From the NCBI GenBank assembly GCA_050697555.1, contig JBOHAD010000007.1:1-62670 (forward strand): a stretch of DNA of 62,670 nucleotides, written 5' to 3'. Below the pieces are notes generated by a model, which had not been told where the DNA came from, made no database searches, and saw only the letters and a program-made list of their open reading frames with translations. Shown one piece after another: positions 40,792 through 48,363 of the stretch (position 1 is the stretch's first letter; each line of letters opens with the position of its first letter). A program made the translations under genes and the position numbers. This DNA is from DASQWP01 sp050697555. GTDB lineage: Bacteria > Actinomycetota > Thermoleophilia > Gaiellales > Gaiellaceae.

Positions 40792-42224
40792 GCCGAGAGA
40801 TTCTCGAGGCGGTCAGGCAGATCGAGAAGGAGAAGGGCATCGAGGACGAGACGCTCGTCCGCGCGCTCGAGGACGCCCTCCTCGCCGCCTACAAGAAGAC
40901 GCCGGGCGCGGCAAGGCACGCGCAGGTGGAGCTCGACCAGCAGAGCGGAGACTTCCGCGTTTACGCGATCGAGCTGCCGCGGGACGTCGAGGAGCGTCTC
41001 CTCGACGACGCGCGCGAGCGCGCGATCACGGAGCTCGAGGCGGCCGAGGAGGAGAGCGGCGAGCGCTCCCACACGCTGGTGACCGACGCCGACCTCGTGA
41101 TCGACTGGTCGGACATCCCGGAGGATCAGGTCAAGCGCTCCGACGTGACGCCGGAGAACTTCGGCCGCATCGCCGCGCAGACGGCCAAGCAGGTGATCCT
41201 GCAGCGGATCCGCGAGGCGGAGCGCGAGATGATGTACGACGAGTACGTCGACCGCGTGACCGAGGTCGTCACCGGCATCGTCCAGCAGGCCGGCGACCGC
41301 AACAACGTCCTCGTCGACCTCGGGAAGGTCGAGGCGCTCCTGCCGCGCTCCGAGCAGGTGGACGGGGAGCGCTACGAGCAGGGCAGCCGCATCAAGGCGG
41401 TCATCACCGAGGTTCGTTCGGGCACGAAGGGCCCGCAGGTCATCCTCTCGCGGCGCGACCCCGAGCTGATCAAGACCCTCTTCGAGCTCGAGGTGCCGGA
41501 GATCGCCGACGGCCTCGTCGAGATCCGCGGCGTCGCGCGCGAGCCCGGCTACCGCTCCAAGATCGCGGTCGAGTCGCACATCCAGGGCGTCGATCCCGTC
41601 GGCGCCTGCGTCGGACCTCGCGGGTCGCGCGTGCGCATGGTCGTCTCGGAGCTCCGCGGCGAGAAGATCGACATCATCCCCTGGAACCCGGAGCCGGCGC
41701 GCTTCGTCGCCAAGGCGCTCTCGCCCGCGCGCGTGCGTGAGGTGCTCGTCGACGATGAGTCCAGCGAGGCCACGGTCGTCGTCCCCGACGACCAGCTCTC
41801 GCTCGCCATCGGCAAGGAGGGCCTGAACGCCCGCCTGGCCGCGCGCCTGACCGGCTGGAAGATCGACATCGTCTCCGAGACGGACTTCGCGCGGAGCGAG
41901 GCGGAGGCCGCCTTCGGCGGCGCCGGCGAGGAGGAGTTCTCCGGCCGCTGCGCCGCCATCCTCTCGACGGGCAAGCGCTGTCCCAACACGTCGCTCCCAG
42001 GCTCGCGTTACTGCGGCATCCCGGCCCACAGGGAGCTCGCCGCGCGCGAGGACGCGGGCGAGGACGTCTCGGCCGAGACCGTCGCCCCGACGGCCCTCGC
42101 CGAGGAGGAGCCGACAGCGACGGACACGAACGTCGAGGCGGAGGTTGCCGCTGAGCCCGAAGCCGAGGCCGAGGCGGCCGAGGTCGCCTCCAGCGGCGAG
42201 GAGGACGAGCAGCCTGCTTCGTGA
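40788..42224 (+). CDS. nusA: Transcription factor NusA with C-terminal Cys-rich domain
   Basis: 478 aa. N-terminal RNA-polymerase-binding domain (1–125), S1 (about 130–200), KH1 and KH2 (about 225–380; VGACVGPRGSRVRMV and LAIGKEGLNARLAARLTGWKIDI). After KH2 comes a short metal-knuckle-like motif C388-x9-C398-x10-C409-x4-H414 (GRCAAILSTGKRC…SRYC…H), then an acidic Ala/Glu tail. NusA controls pausing, termination and antitermination. The Cys/His motif is not part of standard NusA. It is coupled to rimP and ylxR by 4-nt overlaps. Confidence 0.94.
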   Translation: MSREILEAVRQIEKEKGIEDETLVRALEDALLAAYKKTPGAARHAQVELDQQSGDFRVYAIELPRDVEERLLDDARERAITELEAAEEESGERSHTLVTDADLVIDWSDIPEDQVKRSDVTPENFGRIAAQTAKQVILQRIREAEREMMYDEYVDRVTEVVTGIVQQAGDRNNVLVDLGKVEALLPRSEQVDGERYEQGSRIKAVITEVRSGTKGPQVILSRRDPELIKTLFELEVPEIADGLVEIRGVAREPGYRSKIAVESHIQGVDPVGACVGPRGSRVRMVVSELRGEKIDIIPWNPEPARFVAKALSPARVREVLVDDESSEATVVVPDDQLSLAIGKEGLNARLAARLTGWKIDIVSETDFARSEAEAAFGGAGEEEFSGRCAAILSTGKRCPNTSLPGSRYCGIPAHRELAAREDAGEDVSAETVAPTALAEEEPTATDTNVEAEVAAEPEAEAEAAEVASSGEEDEQPAS

Positions 42225-42478
42225 CGGTCGTGAGCGAGCCGATTCGCACGTGCGTCGGGTGCGGCAGGAAGGCGCCGCAGCGCGAGCTCGTGCGCTTCGT
42301 CGCTCCGACCGGTGTGCTCGAACGCGACTCCACGCCGCGCAGGCCCGGCCGCGGGGCGTACACGTGCCCCCGCGCAGCCTGCTTCGAACGGGCGACGGCG
42401 CGGCGTGCGTTCGCCCGGACCCTCCGGCGCACCGTCACGATCCCCAGAGGTTTGAACCCGCTCTCGGAGGAGGGCTAG
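42221..42478 (+). CDS. ylxR: YlxR/RnpM family protein
   Basis: 85 aa from GTG 42221 (GTGA overlap with nusA). RTCVGCGRKAPQRELVRFV and GRGAYTCPRAACFERA are the YlxR signatures; the family is reported to bind RNA and modulate RNase P (RnpM). The cysteines C11 and C14 form the N-terminal knuckle. Its TAG stop is part of the infB -10 box. Confidence 0.92.
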   Translation: MTVVSEPIRTCVGCGRKAPQRELVRFVAPTGVLERDSTPRRPGRGAYTCPRAACFERATARRAFARTLRRTVTIPRGLNPLSEEG

Positions 42479-42481
42479 TCT
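42452..42481 (+). promoter_or_regulatory. Leaderless promoter of infB inside ylxR
   Basis: TTGAAC and TAGTCT with an 18-bp spacer; the -10 contains the ylxR TAG stop (42476–42478) and ends 6 nt before the infB ATG. infB and downstream genes can thus be expressed without rimP–nusA attenuation. Confidence 0.75.
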
Positions 42482-42487
42482 TCTCCC

Positions 42488-44482
42488 ATGGCCGATAGGC
42501 AGAGACCACTACGGCCGCGCGGCGGCGCGCCGGGCGGGAGGCGCAAGCGCCGGGTCGTCATCGACACCCAGGCGGCCCGCCCGCGGCCCGATGCGCGCCA
42601 GCAGCGCGACGCTCCCAAGCAACCGCGCGAGCCCCAGCAGGCGCCGCAGCAGCCGACCGGCCTGGCCAAGGTCAACTCCGGTGCGACCGTCAAGGAGTTC
42701 TCGGCGGCGCTCGGCGTCCCCGTGCCGCAGATCATGAAGGTTCTCATGGGCCTGGGGACGATGAAGACGGTCACCCAGTCCCTCACGGACGAGGAGATCG
42801 AGCTGATCGCGGCGGAGCTCGAGCGGCAGGTCGAGATCAAGCACGCGGACGAGGAGGAGCTCGAGCCGGAGACGTACGAGGACGCGCCCGAGGACCTGGC
42901 ACCCCGCCCTCCGGTCGTCACGATCATGGGGCACGTCGACCACGGGAAGACGACGCTGCTCGACGCCATCCGCGAGTCTGCCGTCGTCGAGACGGAGGCG
43001 GGCGGGATCACGCAGCACATCGGCGCCTACCAGGTGCAGCACGACGGGCGCACGGTCACCTTCCTCGACACCCCGGGCCACGAAGCGTTCACGGCGCTCC
43101 GCGCCCGCGGCGCGAAGGTGACGGACATCGCCGTGCTCGTCGTCGCCGCCGACGACGGCGTCATGCCGCAGACCCTCGAGTCCATCAACCACGCTCGCGC
43201 GGCCGAGGTTCCGATCGTCGTCGCCGTGAACAAGATCGACAAGGACGACGCGAACCCCCAGCGGGTGCGCCAGGAGCTCGTCACGCACGGGCTCCAGCCT
43301 GAGGAGTGGGGCGGCGCGATCCAGTTCGCCGACGTCTCGGCCAAGACCGGCGAGGGCCTCACCGACCTCGTCGAGCGCATCCTGCTCGTCGCCGACGCCG
43401 AGCTCGAGCTCGAGGCGAACCCGAAGGCGGACGCCTCCGGACCGATCATCGAGAGCCGCCTCGACGTCGGTCGCGGTCCCGTGGCGACGATGCTCGTCAC
43501 GCGCGGGACGATCAAGGTCGGGAACGCAATCGTCGCCGGGGATGCCTGGGGCAAGGTGCGCGCGCTCCACGACTACCGGGGCGAGAAGGCAAAGGAGGCC
43601 GGCCCGGGGACGCCCGTCGAGATCCTCGGCTTCGACAAGCCTCCCACCGCCGGCGAACAGGGCCGCGTCGTCGAGAACGACCGCCAGGCCCGCCATCTCG
43701 CCGGCCTGCGCGGCCAGCGCCTGCGCGCCGAGCAGCTGGCGCGCACCGCCAAGAAGGGGGTCTCCCTCGAGGAGCTCTTCACGCAGATGGAGGAGGGCGC
43801 CCTCCAGGAGCTGAACCTCGTCGTCAAGGCGGACGTGCAGGGCTCCATCGAGGCCGTCGTCGGCGAGCTCGGCAAGATCGAGCATCCCGAGGTGGGAGTC
43901 AACGTCATCCACACCGGCATCGGCGCCATCGCCGAGAGCGACGTCATGCTCGCCTCGGCCTCGAACGCGATCGTGCTCGGCTTCAATGTTCGCCCCAACG
44001 CCGACGCGCGCGCGCTCGCCGAGCGCGAGGGCGTCGACCTGCGCACGTACCGGGTCATCTACCAGCTCACGGACGACATCCGCCAGGCGCTCGTCGGGAT
44101 GCTCTCGCCGGAGCAGCGCGAGGAGACGCTCGGCGAGGCCGAGGTGCGGGCGCTCTTCCGCGCCTCGCGGCTGGGCGTGATCGCGGGCTGCTACGTCACG
44201 AACGGCGTCATCCGCCGGAACGCGAAGATCCGCGTCGTCCGCGACGGCACGGTCGTCTACGAGACGACGATCGCCAGCCTCAAGCGCTTCAAGGACGACG
44301 TCCGCGAGGTGCAGGAGGGCTTCGAGTGCGGCATCCTTCTCGACGGCTTCAACGACGTCAAGGAAGGCGACGTCCTCGAGGCCTACGAGACGCGCGAGAT
44401 CGAGCGCACCGACCTCGAGGTCGCGGACGGCGGCTCGCCGTCGGCCGAGCCCGCCGCCGAGCCCGACGCCGAGCAGGCGTAG
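42488..44482 (+). CDS. infB: Translation initiation factor IF-2
   Basis: 664 aa, short compared with 850–1050 in many actinobacteria, because the N-terminal extension is reduced to a basic Arg/Pro/Gln-rich stretch (1–57) and one IF2_N domain. The G domain starts GHVDHGKTT (148–156), then DTPGHEAF and NKID. Domains II–IV follow, with the fMet-tRNA-binding C-terminus FECGILLDGFNDVKEGDVLEAYE, and an acidic tail ends the protein. It recruits initiator tRNA. In a genome with many leaderless and CTG-initiated genes IF-2 is of extra interest. Confidence 0.96.
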   Translation: MADRQRPLRPRGGAPGGRRKRRVVIDTQAARPRPDARQQRDAPKQPREPQQAPQQPTGLAKVNSGATVKEFSAALGVPVPQIMKVLMGLGTMKTVTQSLTDEEIELIAAELERQVEIKHADEEELEPETYEDAPEDLAPRPPVVTIMGHVDHGKTTLLDAIRESAVVETEAGGITQHIGAYQVQHDGRTVTFLDTPGHEAFTALRARGAKVTDIAVLVVAADDGVMPQTLESINHARAAEVPIVVAVNKIDKDDANPQRVRQELVTHGLQPEEWGGAIQFADVSAKTGEGLTDLVERILLVADAELELEANPKADASGPIIESRLDVGRGPVATMLVTRGTIKVGNAIVAGDAWGKVRALHDYRGEKAKEAGPGTPVEILGFDKPPTAGEQGRVVENDRQARHLAGLRGQRLRAEQLARTAKKGVSLEELFTQMEEGALQELNLVVKADVQGSIEAVVGELGKIEHPEVGVNVIHTGIGAIAESDVMLASASNAIVLGFNVRPNADARALAEREGVDLRTYRVIYQLTDDIRQALVGMLSPEQREETLGEAEVRALFRASRLGVIAGCYVTNGVIRRNAKIRVVRDGTVVYETTIASLKRFKDDVREVQEGFECGILLDGFNDVKEGDVLEAYETREIERTDLEVADGGSPSAEPAAEPDAEQA

Positions 44483-44494
44483 CCCGGAGGAGCC

Positions 44495-44797
44495 ATGGGC
44501 TCCGGGTACGTCGGCGTCCTTTCGGCCGAGCTTCACTTCCCCGAGAACCACTCGCTGAAGGGCAAGCGCAAGGAGCTCCTCTCCGTCAAGGCGCAGCTCC
44601 AGCGCCGTTTCGGGGCCTCGGTGGCCGAGGTCGACCACCACGAGGTCTGGCAGCGCGCGCGGCTGACTGTCGCCTGCGTCGCGCGCGGCCACAACGAGCT
44701 CCTCGGCCTCCTCGACGGCGCGGAGCGCTACCTGGCCGGGCAGGCCTTCGAGCTCGGCCCCACCGAACGCGAAGTCTTCACGCTCGATGACTCCTGA
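44495..44797 (+). CDS. DUF503 (YlxP-like) protein
   Basis: 100 aa: GVLSAELHFPENHSLKGKRKELLSVKAQLQRRFGASVAEVDHHEVWQRARLTVACVA. This is the DUF503/YlxP family, which normally lies between infB and rbfA, as here; a role near the ribosome is assumed but not defined. GGAGGAG lies 5 nt before the ATG. A palindromic element begins 3 nt after its stop and separates it from rbfA. Confidence 0.9.
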   Translation: MGSGYVGVLSAELHFPENHSLKGKRKELLSVKAQLQRRFGASVAEVDHHEVWQRARLTVACVARGHNELLGLLDGAERYLAGQAFELGPTEREVFTLDDS

Positions 44798-44799
44798 GA

Positions 44800-44891
44800 G
44801 GGGTCAGGTCTTGCGATCACGCATCCACCTGGGAGGATGCTCGGCAGCGCAGCCGCCCGGCCGGGCGTGCGCGAATGCAAGACCTGACCCC
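44800..44891. repeat. REPIN/MITE-like element between DUF503 and rbfA
   Basis: Perfect 15-bp terminal inverted repeats, GGGGTCAGGTCTTGC (44800–44814) and its complement (44877–44891), enclose 62 bp that hold two more hairpins: GCATCC…GGATGC and the 14-bp palindrome CGCCCGGCCGGGCG. It has no ORF. The right flank (CCCCAGGACACGGCT) matches the flank at 57817–57830. Confidence 0.75.
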
Positions 44892-44905
44892 AGGACACGG
44901 CTGAG

Positions 44906-45259
44906 ATGACCGAGCGCATGCGCAGGGTCAATGAAGCCCTGAAGGAGGTTCTCTCGGAGTCGATCGGCGAGCTCAAGGACCCGCGCATCGGCTTCGTCAC
45001 CGTCACCGGCGTCGCCACGAGCCCGGACCTCCGGCAGGCCACGGTCTACGTGAGCGTGCTGGGGAACGAGCGCAAGCGGGAGGCGACGCTCGCCGGCCTC
45101 CAGTCCTCGCACGGCGTCCTCCAGGCGAAGGTGAACCGGGAGCTGCACCTCAAGCGAACCCCCCAGTTGAGCTTTGAGTACGATCCGACGATAGAGAGGG
45201 GGGTGCGGCTTTCCACGCTCATCGATGAGCTCGCCCCAGACGAACACGAAGACAGCTGA
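44906..45259 (+). CDS. rbfA: Ribosome-binding factor A
   Basis: 117 aa. MTERMRRVNEALKEVLSESIGELKDPRIGFVTVTGVATSPDLRQATVYVSVLG and the later VNRELHLKRTPQLSFEYDPTIERG are classical RbfA, a KH-like 30S maturation factor. The repeat element ends 14 nt before its ATG and could form part of its leader. It overlaps nrnA by 35 bp. Confidence 0.95.
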   Translation: MTERMRRVNEALKEVLSESIGELKDPRIGFVTVTGVATSPDLRQATVYVSVLGNERKREATLAGLQSSHGVLQAKVNRELHLKRTPQLSFEYDPTIERGVRLSTLIDELAPDEHEDS

Positions 45260-46259
45260 CCTCCTAGAGGTCGCGGAGGCGATCCGGTCGCACGACCGCT
45301 TCCTCCTGATGACCCACGAGAACCCGGACGGCGACGCGCTCGGCTCCATCCTGGCCGCGAAGCTCGCCCTCGAGCAGCTCGGCAAGGACGCCGTCATGTA
45401 CCTCTCGGGGAAGACGCCGCTCCCGCACGAGTACGGCTTCATGCAGCTCGACGGGCTGACCCGCACGCTGCCCGAGGACGCCGGCGAGCGCGTGCTCTTC
45501 GCACTCGACTGCGCGAACGAGCGCAGGCTCGGACCCGATCCAGGGCTCGTCGAGCGCGCGCCGCTCGTGCTCGACGTCGACCACCACCACGACAACACCC
45601 GCTTCGGGGACGTGAACGCGATCGTCGCGAACGCCTCGTCGACGGGGGAGATCCTGCGCGACCTCTTCCGTGAGCTCGACGTCAAGCTGACGCCGGAGAT
45701 CGCGGAGGCGCTCTACATCGCGCTCGTCACGGACACCGGCCGCTTCCAGTACGCGAACACGACGCCGAAGACGCTCCGCCTCGCGGCCGAGCTCGTCGAG
45801 GCGGGGGCGAACGTCCACCGCGTCTTCCAGGACGTCTACGAGAACGTCGCCTTCGCGAAGATCAAGCTGCTCGCGCGGGCGCTCGACCGGGCGCACGTCT
45901 ACGAGGGCGGCCGCCTGATCGTCTCCTACCTCGCGCGCAGCGACTTCGTAGCCGCGGGCGCCGAGGAGCCGTTCTCCGAGGGCATCATCGACTTCCTGCG
46001 GGCGGTCGAGGGGACGGAGATCGTCGCCCTCATCCGCGAGCCTCCCACCCAGAACGGGCCCACGCACCGCATCAGCCTGCGCACGCGCGCCGAGGACGTG
46101 GACGTCTCGGCGATCGCGCGCAAGAGCGGGGGAGGGGGCCACCGGCAGGCGGCCGGCTTCTCGAGCGAAGCCTCGGTCGAGGAGATCACGGACTTCATCC
46201 GCCGCGAGTTTCTCGCCCTGACCGACTCAAACCAGCGTCAGGGGACCGCCGAGAAGTAG
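45225..46259 (+). CDS. nrnA: DHH/DHHA1 phosphoesterase (NrnA-like)
   Basis: 344 aa. DHH motifs HENPDGDALGS (about 27–37), ALDCAN and VDHHHDN, and the DHHA1 motif GGGGHRQAAGF near the C-terminus identify a bifunctional oligoribonuclease/pAp phosphatase. It degrades nanoRNAs and pAp; some members cleave c-di-AMP. The ATG 45225 lies inside rbfA; no other start fits the N-terminal helix. Gene order rbfA–nrnA–truB is typical of Gram-positive bacteria. Confidence 0.9.
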   Translation: MSSPQTNTKTADLLEVAEAIRSHDRFLLMTHENPDGDALGSILAAKLALEQLGKDAVMYLSGKTPLPHEYGFMQLDGLTRTLPEDAGERVLFALDCANERRLGPDPGLVERAPLVLDVDHHHDNTRFGDVNAIVANASSTGEILRDLFRELDVKLTPEIAEALYIALVTDTGRFQYANTTPKTLRLAAELVEAGANVHRVFQDVYENVAFAKIKLLARALDRAHVYEGGRLIVSYLARSDFVAAGAEEPFSEGIIDFLRAVEGTEIVALIREPPTQNGPTHRISLRTRAEDVDVSAIARKSGGGGHRQAAGFSSEASVEEITDFIRREFLALTDSNQRQGTAEK

Positions 46260-46356
46260 TCGTCAACGACCGTCTCCGTTCCAGGCTTCGCGGAACCGAC
46301 GTCCAGCCTCTCCCCGCACACGGCGGGGCCCGTCCTGGTTCCGCTCGAACGGAAAA

Positions 46357-46362
46357 TAGACT
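46357..46362 (+). promoter_or_regulatory. -10 box of truB
   Basis: TAGACT, 10 nt before the truB ATG; predicted leader 3–4 nt. The 113-nt gap before truB also contains TTCCG-N6-CGGAA (46340–46355) overlapping the -35 region and a second GTTCC…GGAAC pair upstream (about 46279–46297). Confidence 0.45.
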
Positions 46363-46372
46363 GCCGCCACGC

Positions 46373-47164
46373 ATGCGACCGCAGTCCGGCCTCGTCCTCG
46401 TCGACAAGCCCGCCGGCCCGTCCTCGTTCGCCGTCGTCAAGCGCCTGCGCGCTCGCTACGGCGTCAAGGCGGGGCACGCGGGCACGCTCGACCCGCTTGC
46501 GACCGGGCTCCTGCTCGTCCTGCTCGGGCGGGCGACGCGGCTCGCGCGCTACCTCGTCGGGCTCGACAAGCGCTACGCCACCGAGCTCCGCCTCGGCCTG
46601 CGGACGTCGACGGGAGACGGCGAGGGCGAGGTCGTCGAGGAGACGCCGATCCCGTCCCAGCGGGAGATCGAGGCCCTCACCGGCGAGCTCGAGCTGCCCG
46701 TTCCCGCCGCGTCCGCTGTCAAGATCGGGGGCGAGCGCGCCTACCGCCTCCACCGCCGCGGCGTCGCCGTCGAGATGCCGACCAGCCGTTCCGTCGTCCA
46801 CGACCTCCGCGTGCTCCGCTACGCGCCGCCGCTCGTCGAGGTCGAGCTGCACGTCTCGAGCGGGACCTACGTGCGCTCGGTCGCCGACGCGCTCGGCGGA
46901 CATTGCCGCAACCTCCGACGCACCATGGTCGGCCCCTTTCGCGTCGAGGACGCCAACGAGGACCGCGTGCTTCCGCCGCTCGCCGCCCTCGTCCACGTCC
47001 CGGAGCGCCGGCTCGGCGCCGAGGAAGCCGTACGCATCCGCGCGGGGATGACGATCTCCGGAGAGGGGAAAGGGCCGATCGCGCTGTGGGTCGGGGACGG
47101 CGAGCTCGTCGCGGTCGGGACCGCCAAGGAGGGCGTGATCCGGCCCGAGACGGTCGTCGGATGA
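46373..47164 (+). CDS. truB: tRNA pseudouridine-55 synthase
   Basis: 263 aa. The catalytic aspartate D40 lies in AGHAGTLDPLATGLL; KRYATELRLGL and GERAYRLHRRG follow, and a PUA-like C-terminal region closes the protein. It makes Psi55 in the T-loop of tRNAs. The gene is preceded by its own -10 box and its TGA overlaps the ATG of a 16-codon ORF that leads into ribF. Confidence 0.95.
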   Translation: MRPQSGLVLVDKPAGPSSFAVVKRLRARYGVKAGHAGTLDPLATGLLLVLLGRATRLARYLVGLDKRYATELRLGLRTSTGDGEGEVVEETPIPSQREIEALTGELELPVPAASAVKIGGERAYRLHRRGVAVEMPTSRSVVHDLRVLRYAPPLVEVELHVSSGTYVRSVADALGGHCRNLRRTMVGPFRVEDANEDRVLPPLAALVHVPERRLGAEEAVRIRAGMTISGEGKGPIALWVGDGELVAVGTAKEGVIRPETVVG

Positions 47165-47211
47165 CCCTTCCCCGGCAAGCCTTGCGCGAGCTTCCGGAGG
47201 AGGCGGTGTGA
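47161..47211 (+). CDS. 16-codon bridging ORF between truB and ribF
   Basis: ATG 47161 overlaps the truB TGA (ATGA), and the ORF (MTLPRQALRELPEEAV) stops at 47209–47211, overlapping the ribF GTG (GTGA). The ribF Shine-Dalgarno GGAGGAGG lies in its last codons. It may exist only to carry ribosomes from truB to ribF. Confidence 0.4.
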   Translation: MTLPRQALRELPEEAV

Positions 47212-48074
47212 TCCTCGCTCGCTCGCCGTCCGAGCTCGAGCCGGCCGAGCGTGCGGTCGCCATCGGGACGTTCGACGGGGTGCATCGCGGCCACCAAGCG
47301 GTGATCGAGGCTGCCCGGGACAGCGGTCTCCGCTCCACCGTCGTCACGTTCGAGCCGCATCCCCGGCTCGTGCTCGGCTACGAGGTGCAGCTCCTCTCGA
47401 CGTGGGAGCGGCGCGTCGAGCTGCTCCAAGAGCTCGCGCCGGACGAGCTCTTGGCGGTGGAGTTCACTCCGGAGCTCTCGCGTCTGGCGCCCGAGGAGTT
47501 CGTGGCCCAGATGCTCGAGCCCATGGGGACGCGCGTCGTGTTCGCCGGAGAGGACTTCCGCTTTGGGGCCGGCCGGCGCGGCGACCTCGCCCTCCTGCGA
47601 CGCCTGGGGCTGGAGGTGCGACCGGTTCCGCTCGTCGAGCGCGTCTCCTCGAGCCGCATCCGCGAGCTCGTCCGGGCAGGAGACGTCGGCGCCGCCGCCC
47701 GGCTTCTCGGCCGGCCGTTCGAGCTCGAGGGGACGGTCGTGGCCGGCGACCAGCGCGGCGGCACGCTCGGCTTCCCGACTGCGAACCTCGCTCTCGACGC
47801 CCATCTAATCGTGCCCGCGTACGGGATCTACGCCGGAGCCGCCCTGGGGACGCGGGCCGCCGCCTCCATCGGTGTCAACCCGCACTACGGCGGGAGCGAG
47901 CGCCGGATCGAGGCATTCCTCCTCGACTGGCAGGGCGACCTCTACGGCAGGCGCCTGCGGCTCGAGCTCTGGGAGCGCCTTCGCGACGAACGCGCCTTCG
48001 CGGACGAGGACGAGCTCGTGACCCAGATCGCCGAGGACGTCGCCGCGACCCGCGCCGCCCGCCGCCCCGCCTGA
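47208..48074 (+). CDS. ribF: Bifunctional riboflavin kinase/FAD synthetase
   Basis: 288 aa from GTG 47208. The N-terminal FAD synthetase domain has AIGTFDGVHRGHQAVI and the SSSRIRELV loop; the C-terminal riboflavin kinase domain has GDQRGGTLGFPTANL and HYGGSERRIEAFLLDW. It converts riboflavin to FMN and FAD. GGAGGAGG lies 4–5 nt upstream. It is the last plus-strand gene before the inserted ggt. Confidence 0.95.
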   Translation: MILARSPSELEPAERAVAIGTFDGVHRGHQAVIEAARDSGLRSTVVTFEPHPRLVLGYEVQLLSTWERRVELLQELAPDELLAVEFTPELSRLAPEEFVAQMLEPMGTRVVFAGEDFRFGAGRRGDLALLRRLGLEVRPVPLVERVSSSRIRELVRAGDVGAAARLLGRPFELEGTVVAGDQRGGTLGFPTANLALDAHLIVPAYGIYAGAALGTRAAASIGVNPHYGGSERRIEAFLLDWQGDLYGRRLRLELWERLRDERAFADEDELVTQIAEDVAATRAARRPA

Positions 48075-48147
48075 CGGCCCAGCCGCACACCTGCCTCACT
48101 CTGGAGCAGGAAAGCGCAAGTTTTCTTCGTCATTTGCGTCTCTCCTG

Positions 48148-48363
48148 GTGATGGGCCCTTCCACCGCACTCTCGGTTCGCTGCCTCGGATGCGGGTCGGT
48201 CTACGTGAAGCCGCTGGGGGAGGGGACAGCCGGAGACAACCCGGGCTGCCCGCGATGCGGCTACGTCGGCTGGATTCCCACCGATCGCGGCCTCAACGGA
48301 GCACCAGACTCGCACCGCTCCGGCGAGGATCGTGAGCGGCGCCGCTCCGGGCGACGAGGCTGA
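48148..48363 (+). CDS. Small zinc-ribbon protein
   Basis: 71 aa. Two Cys pairs, CLGC (12–15) and CPRC (34–37), in the arrangement C-x2-C…CPxCGYxGW form a zinc ribbon; the remaining 25 residues are polar and basic. The start may be GTG 48148 or ATG 48151. It overlaps the 3' end of the minus-strand ggt by 71 bp, which weakens the case for its C-terminus. No convincing promoter is seen in the 73-nt gap after ribF. Confidence 0.55.
   Translation: MMGPSTALSVRCLGCGSVYVKPLGEGTAGDNPGCPRCGYVGWIPTDRGLNGAPDSHRSGEDRERRRSGRRG

Noticed and set aside
48100..48130. Possible terminator after ribF (CCTGC…GCAGG followed by a T-containing run)
   Set aside because: The stem is only 5 bp and is separated from the T run by about 10 nt.
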